A DNA stretch of 64,000 nucleotides, taken from NCBI RefSeq assembly GCF_001262635.1, contig NZ_JXYH01000001.1, positions 62,001 to 126,000 of the forward strand, written 5' to 3'. Shown here piece after piece: positions 60,752-64,000 of this stretch. The stretch comes from Aestuariivita boseongensis (GTDB lineage: Bacteria > Pseudomonadota > Alphaproteobacteria > Rhodobacterales > Rhodobacteraceae). The notes beneath the pieces are model-generated. The model made no database searches, was not told where the DNA came from, and was given only the letters and a program-made list of their open reading frames with translations. Each line of letters starts with the position of its first letter. Position 1 is the stretch's first letter. The translations under genes were made by a program, and so were the position numbers.

Positions 60752-61489
60752 TTACTCGCGGTTGCCGAAGAGCGACAGCAGCATCATGAACATGTTGATG
60801 AAGTTCAGATACAGGCTCAGCGCGCCCATGATGCCCGCTTTGGCCAGCCACTCCTGATCGCCATGCGCGGCATGGGCGATGTAGGTGTTCTTGATGTTCT
60901 GCGTGTCATAGGCAGTCAGACCGGCAAAGATCAGAACGCCCAGAACCGACACGGCAAACATCAGGGCCGAAGACATGATGAACAGGTTGATGATCGAGGC
61001 CGCGATCAGGCCGATCACGCCCATGATCAGGAACGACCCCCAGCCGGAGATGTCTTTCTTGGTGGTATAGCCCCAGAGCGACAGGCCGGCGAAGGCGATC
61101 GCGGTGATCAGAAAGACCTGCGCGATGGAGATGCCGGTGAACGCTTGGAAGATCCACGAGATCGACAGGCCCATCACGGCAGCGAACACATAGAAGAAGG
61201 TTTGTGCGCCGGCAGCCGACAGACGGTTGATCGCAGCGCTGAACGCAAAGACCATGATCAGCGGCGCGAACATGACGATCCAGCCCAGGATATTCGGGGC
61301 CAGCGTCACCGGATCGCGGAAGATCGACAGCAGCTCGGGGCTTGAGCCAACGGCCCAGGCCACGGCGAAGGTCATAAGCATGCCTACGGACATTGTGCCG
61401 TAGACCTTGTTCATATGCGCACGCAGCCCCTCATCAATCTGGGCAGTGCGTGCGCCAGCACTTGTCCGGATTGTGTCGAATTCAGCCAT
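60752..61489 (-). CDS. Bax inhibitor-1/YccA family membrane protein
   Basis: A 245-residue, seven-helix protein. N-terminus is polar with AQIDEGLRAHMNKVYGTMS, and the family motifs GLSLWGYTTKKDISGWGSFL and TAYDTQNIKNTY are visible. Homologues act in proton-coupled calcium leak or as FtsH substrates such as YccA. Monocistronic. Confidence 0.93.
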   Translation of the reverse strand: MAEFDTIRTSAGARTAQIDEGLRAHMNKVYGTMSVGMLMTFAVAWAVGSSPELLSIFRDPVTLAPNILGWIVMFAPLIMVFAFSAAINRLSAAGAQTFFYVFAAVMGLSISWIFQAFTGISIAQVFLITAIAFAGLSLWGYTTKKDISGWGSFLIMGVIGLIAASIINLFIMSSALMFAVSVLGVLIFAGLTAYDTQNIKNTYIAHAAHGDQEWLAKAGIMGALSLYLNFINMFMMLLSLFGNRE

Positions 61490-61680
61490 CTAGGTCTCCA
61501 TAAAACGACGTTTGACATGCTGCCGGAGGATACCGGCAGCTCTCGTGTGCAAATATCGGAAAGGGAGTCATCTTTTTCAAGTATTTCCGTCAGGAATTTC
61601 GGCAAAATCCGCGGAAACTGGCTGCGCCCGCTGTCCCAGGGTCAGGAAAGCGGGCGCTGCGGGGTCTTTTGGGGGGCGCT

Positions 61681-61890
61681 TCAGTCGCGCCAGGTGGCGG
61701 GCACATCCCAGACCGGGCGTGCGGCTTCGGCGTCCGCTTCGCGCCGGGTCAGGCCGATATCGGCCAGCGCGCGGTCGTCGAGAGATTTCAGCTGGCGGCG
61801 GGTCCGCCACAGGTCGAGGAGCGACACGAGGCCAATCCGTTTCCGGGCAGGAGCGTGGAAGCGGGCGGTGTGGGTGTTGATATAGGTCAT
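61681..61890 (-). CDS. DUF1127 small protein
   Basis: A 69-residue basic protein with the DUF1127 motif WRTRRQLKSLDDRALADIGLTRREAD. Alphaproteobacterial members of this family are involved in phosphate or RNA metabolism and stress response. It is divergent from a LysR gene across a 127-base AT-rich spacer, which may regulate it. Confidence 0.88.
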   Translation of the reverse strand: MTYINTHTARFHAPARKRIGLVSLLDLWRTRRQLKSLDDRALADIGLTRREADAEAARPVWDVPATWRD

Positions 61891-62017
61891 CTTCTTTGTC
61901 CTTTCGTCAAATCGTGATGGCGTTTCGGCGTCTGATCAATTGCCTTGATGTATATGGGAAGATGTGGTCATATTGAAAACGAATGTTTGTGAGGCGATAG
62001 ATCAAGGATTGTGATAT

Positions 62018-62899
62018 ATGCGAAATCTCGACATCACCACGCTCAGATCCTTCGTGGCGGTCGCCGATAGCGGCGGTGTCACGCGCGCGGCGGGGTTCCT
62101 GCATTTGACGCAATCGGCCGTGTCGATGCAGCTGAAACGGTTGGAGGAAAGCCTGAACCTTGAATTGCTGGACCGCAGCGGGCGCGGTGTGACCCTGACC
62201 GCAGCGGGAGAGCAATTGCTGGGCTATGCGCGCCGTATTCTGGAGCTGAATGACGAGGCCTGGGGCCGGTTGACGGCCAAGGAATATGAAGGCGAGATCA
62301 CGCTGGGCGTGCCCCATGACATTATCTACCCGGCCATTCCGCAGGTGCTGCGCCGCTTTGCCACGGATTTCCCGCGTATGCAGGTCAAGCTGATCTCGTC
62401 CCCCACGCGGGCCCTGCGCGAGATGTTCGGGCGTGGCCAATGCGACGTGATCATCACGACCGAGGATCAGGCCGGCCCCGGAGGGGAGGTTCTGGTGCGT
62501 CTGCCGCTGGTCTGGATCGGCGCAACCGATGGCACTGCGTGGAAGCGCGATCCACTGCCCGTGGCCTTTTGTTCGAATTGTATCTTCCGGCCCGATGTGC
62601 TGCGCCGGCTGGACGGGGCGGACATGCCCTGGGAGATGGTTGTGGAATCCGATATCGACAATGCGGTGGAGGCGGTGGTGAGCGCCGATCTGGCGGTGAC
62701 AGCCGTGATCAAGGGATCATTCCCGCGTCAGACCGGGATGGTTGATCATGGCGGAACGCTGCCTGATCCGGGCGAGACGCGGATCATCATGTATGGCGAC
62801 CGCGCCGACAACCCGGTGATCACCGCACTGTGCGGACTGGTGCGCAGCACCTATCGCAATGTGACCAAGACCCCGGAGCACGCGCAGCTATCGGCCTGA
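62018..62899 (+). CDS. LysR-family transcriptional regulator
   Basis: A 293-residue regulator. Helix-turn-helix at residues 1-62 (GGVTRAAGFLHLTQSAVSMQLKRLEE) and a LysR substrate-binding domain beyond 90. Position suggests control of the divergent DUF1127 gene or of itself; no clear ribosome site precedes the ATG. Converges on the quinone oxidoreductase gene. Confidence 0.88.
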   Translation: MRNLDITTLRSFVAVADSGGVTRAAGFLHLTQSAVSMQLKRLEESLNLELLDRSGRGVTLTAAGEQLLGYARRILELNDEAWGRLTAKEYEGEITLGVPHDIIYPAIPQVLRRFATDFPRMQVKLISSPTRALREMFGRGQCDVIITTEDQAGPGGEVLVRLPLVWIGATDGTAWKRDPLPVAFCSNCIFRPDVLRRLDGADMPWEMVVESDIDNAVEAVVSADLAVTAVIKGSFPRQTGMVDHGGTLPDPGETRIIMYGDRADNPVITALCGLVRSTYRNVTKTPEHAQLSA

Positions 62900-62903
62900 G
62901 GCC

Positions 62904-62923
62904 CGGCGGCGGGCAGGCCGCCG
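62904..62923. terminator. GC-rich hairpin between convergent genes
   Basis: Seven-base arms CGGCGGC / GCCGCCG with a six-base loop in the 33-base gap between the LysR and oxidoreductase genes. No T run. Confidence 0.4.
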
Positions 62924-62932
62924 CCGCAGGGG

Positions 62933-63892
62933 TCAGGGTGTAATGATGACCTTGCCTGTGGATTTGCGTGCGCGCAGAAGCTCCATACCCTGTTCCACCT
63001 CGCTCAGCGGCAGGGTGTGGCTGATATGCGGATGCAGTTTGCCTTCAAGATACCAGCCGGTGAGGGTTTTCAGACTGTCGATGATCACATTGGGTTTGAA
63101 CGCCATGTATCCGCCCCAGTAGAACCCTTCGATGCTCAGGTTCTTCACCAGAAGATGGTTGGCGGGAATGGTGGGGATATCGCCACTGGCAAAGCCGATG
63201 ACGATAAGGCGCGCTTCAGGGTTGCAGGCGCGGAAAGCGGCCTTGAAGGCGTCACCACCTACCGGGTCATAGACCACATCCGCCCCGCCAAGCGCCTTGA
63301 TCGCACCGCGCAGATCGTCGGTTTCGGCGTCGATCACGTGATCGGCCCCGGCCTTGCGCGCGACCTCAAGCTTGTCGGCACCGCGGGCCACGGCGATCAC
63401 GGTGGCGCCCATCAGCTTGCCGATTTCCACCGCCGTCAGCCCGACGCCGCCGGCAGCGCCCAGCACCAGCAGTGTTTCGCCCGGCTGAAGGCGCGCGCGA
63501 TAATCCAGCGCGACGTGGCTGGTGCCATAGGCGATCTGGAAGGCGGCGGCGTGTTCGAAGCTCATCGCGTCGGGCAGTTTGACCACCCGTGCCGCGTCAT
63601 ACACGCCCTGTTCTGCAAGACCGCCCGCGCCGCCAAAAACGGCTACGCGGTCACCCACTTTCAGGTGTGAAACCGATTCTCCCACCGCGTTGACTTCGCC
63701 TGAAACTTCCATTCCGAGGGTGAACGGGGCCTCTGGTGTGTCCTGATATGTGCCCGATTGCATCAAAAGATCAGCAAAGTTCAGACCGCAGGCGCGGATC
63801 GAAATGCGGACCTGATGTTGACCTGGTTCGGGGACGGCTATGTCGGTGAGGGCCGGCGCGTCTCCGGCGGTGGCGATATGATAAGCAAGCAT
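62933..63892 (-). CDS. NADPH:quinone oxidoreductase-type zinc-binding dehydrogenase family protein
   Basis: A 319-residue medium-chain reductase without the structural zinc lobe. The GroES-like domain has CGLNFADLLMQSGTYQ, and the cofactor domain VLGAAGGVGLTAVEIGKLMGA near residue 145. It should reduce quinones or enones with NADPH. Monocistronic. Confidence 0.9.
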   Translation of the reverse strand: MLAYHIATAGDAPALTDIAVPEPGQHQVRISIRACGLNFADLLMQSGTYQDTPEAPFTLGMEVSGEVNAVGESVSHLKVGDRVAVFGGAGGLAEQGVYDAARVVKLPDAMSFEHAAAFQIAYGTSHVALDYRARLQPGETLLVLGAAGGVGLTAVEIGKLMGATVIAVARGADKLEVARKAGADHVIDAETDDLRGAIKALGGADVVYDPVGGDAFKAAFRACNPEARLIVIGFASGDIPTIPANHLLVKNLSIEGFYWGGYMAFKPNVIIDSLKTLTGWYLEGKLHPHISHTLPLSEVEQGMELLRARKSTGKVIITP

Positions 63893-63965
63893 GTTATTTT
63901 CCCTGTTTCACGGGCAATTAGCGGGTAAAGCCGCCCTGGAGTCAAACCGCGAAATCGGGGGTGAC

Positions 63966-64000
63966 GTGGCGAAAATTCCGCACGGATTCGAAAAAAATGC
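63966..64000 (+). CDS. possible start of a protein gene running off the right edge
   Basis: GTG 63966 opens a frame to the end of the window, beginning MAKIPHGFEKN, with a GGGGTGA stretch five bases before. Too short to identify; could be fortuitous. Confidence 0.22.
   Translation, partial: MAKIPHGFEKN

Noticed and set aside
1-64000. CRISPR array, insertion sequence or prophage
   Set aside because: No regularly spaced repeats, transposase or integrase genes were seen. The only mobile-DNA trace is the tRNA scar.

Overview
The window is a stretch of GC-rich chromosome from an alphaproteobacterium, most likely a Rhodobacterales member of the Roseobacter group. This rests on a complete Paracoccus-type sox cluster, tRNA-dependent gatCA, Tat-rich periplasmic enzymes, small DUF1127 protein, DUF2927 lipoprotein, a type A RNase P RNA next to rpmG, and codon use and gene order typical of that group. 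The assignment is by family resemblance only; no search was run.

Region 1 (1-16.4 kb) is thiosulfate oxidation. A minus-strand unit soxS-soxR-soxT (soxT cut by the left edge) diverges from soxVW, which is followed by soxXYZA, a hairpin plus operator-like palindrome, and soxBCDEF. After soxF and a second hairpin come a DUF302 periplasmic protein and a 5-aminolevulinate synthase (hemA), which would supply haem precursor for the many Sox c-type haems. Converging on hemA is a minus-strand unit soxG-soxH-YeeE/YedE transporter. The palindrome before soxB recurs almost exactly before soxG, so a common repressor (SoxR) probably controls these units.

Region 2 (16.4-20.8 kb) is a sulfide/persulfide detoxification operon: persulfide dioxygenase (blh), two half-size YeeE/YedE transporters, a DUF442 rhodanese-like protein and a SulP anion transporter, read leftward from a divergent BigR/SqrR-type repressor. 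SoxR and BigR here share a cysteine pair with identical spacing.

Region 3 (20.8-27.3 kb) is a LysR regulator divergent from a PLP-dependent cysteate lyase/D-cysteine desulfhydrase, a betaine-type ABC importer and an alpha/beta hydrolase. Region 4 (27.4-27.6 kb) is a tRNA-Gly with a second copy of its 3' 47 bp 137 bp downstream, the scar of an integrated element.

Region 5 (27.7-34.4 kb) carries an ABC exporter, acyl-CoA synthetase, esterase, phosphodiesterase-like enzyme and an orphan exported protein. Region 6 (34.4-41.5 kb) is a minus-strand CocE-type hydrolase plus dipeptide-type ABC importer. Region 7 (41.6-50.7 kb) is a tight minus-strand run: a 29-residue membrane peptide, XpaC, TelA, DUF2927 lipoprotein, SPFH-GYF protein, b561-like membrane protein, zinc-ribbon membrane protein, nitroreductase, PfkB kinase, D-aminoacyl-tRNA deacylase and glycerate kinase. 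The first seven look like an envelope-stress module.

Region 8 (50.7-64 kb) is mostly housekeeping: rluB, tadA, a class III cyclase, UPF0173 hydrolase, ceramidase-like protein, ferric-reductase-like protein, gatCA, amidase, rnpB with an enlarged P3 arm, rpmG, Bax-inhibitor-like protein, DUF1127/LysR and a quinone oxidoreductase.
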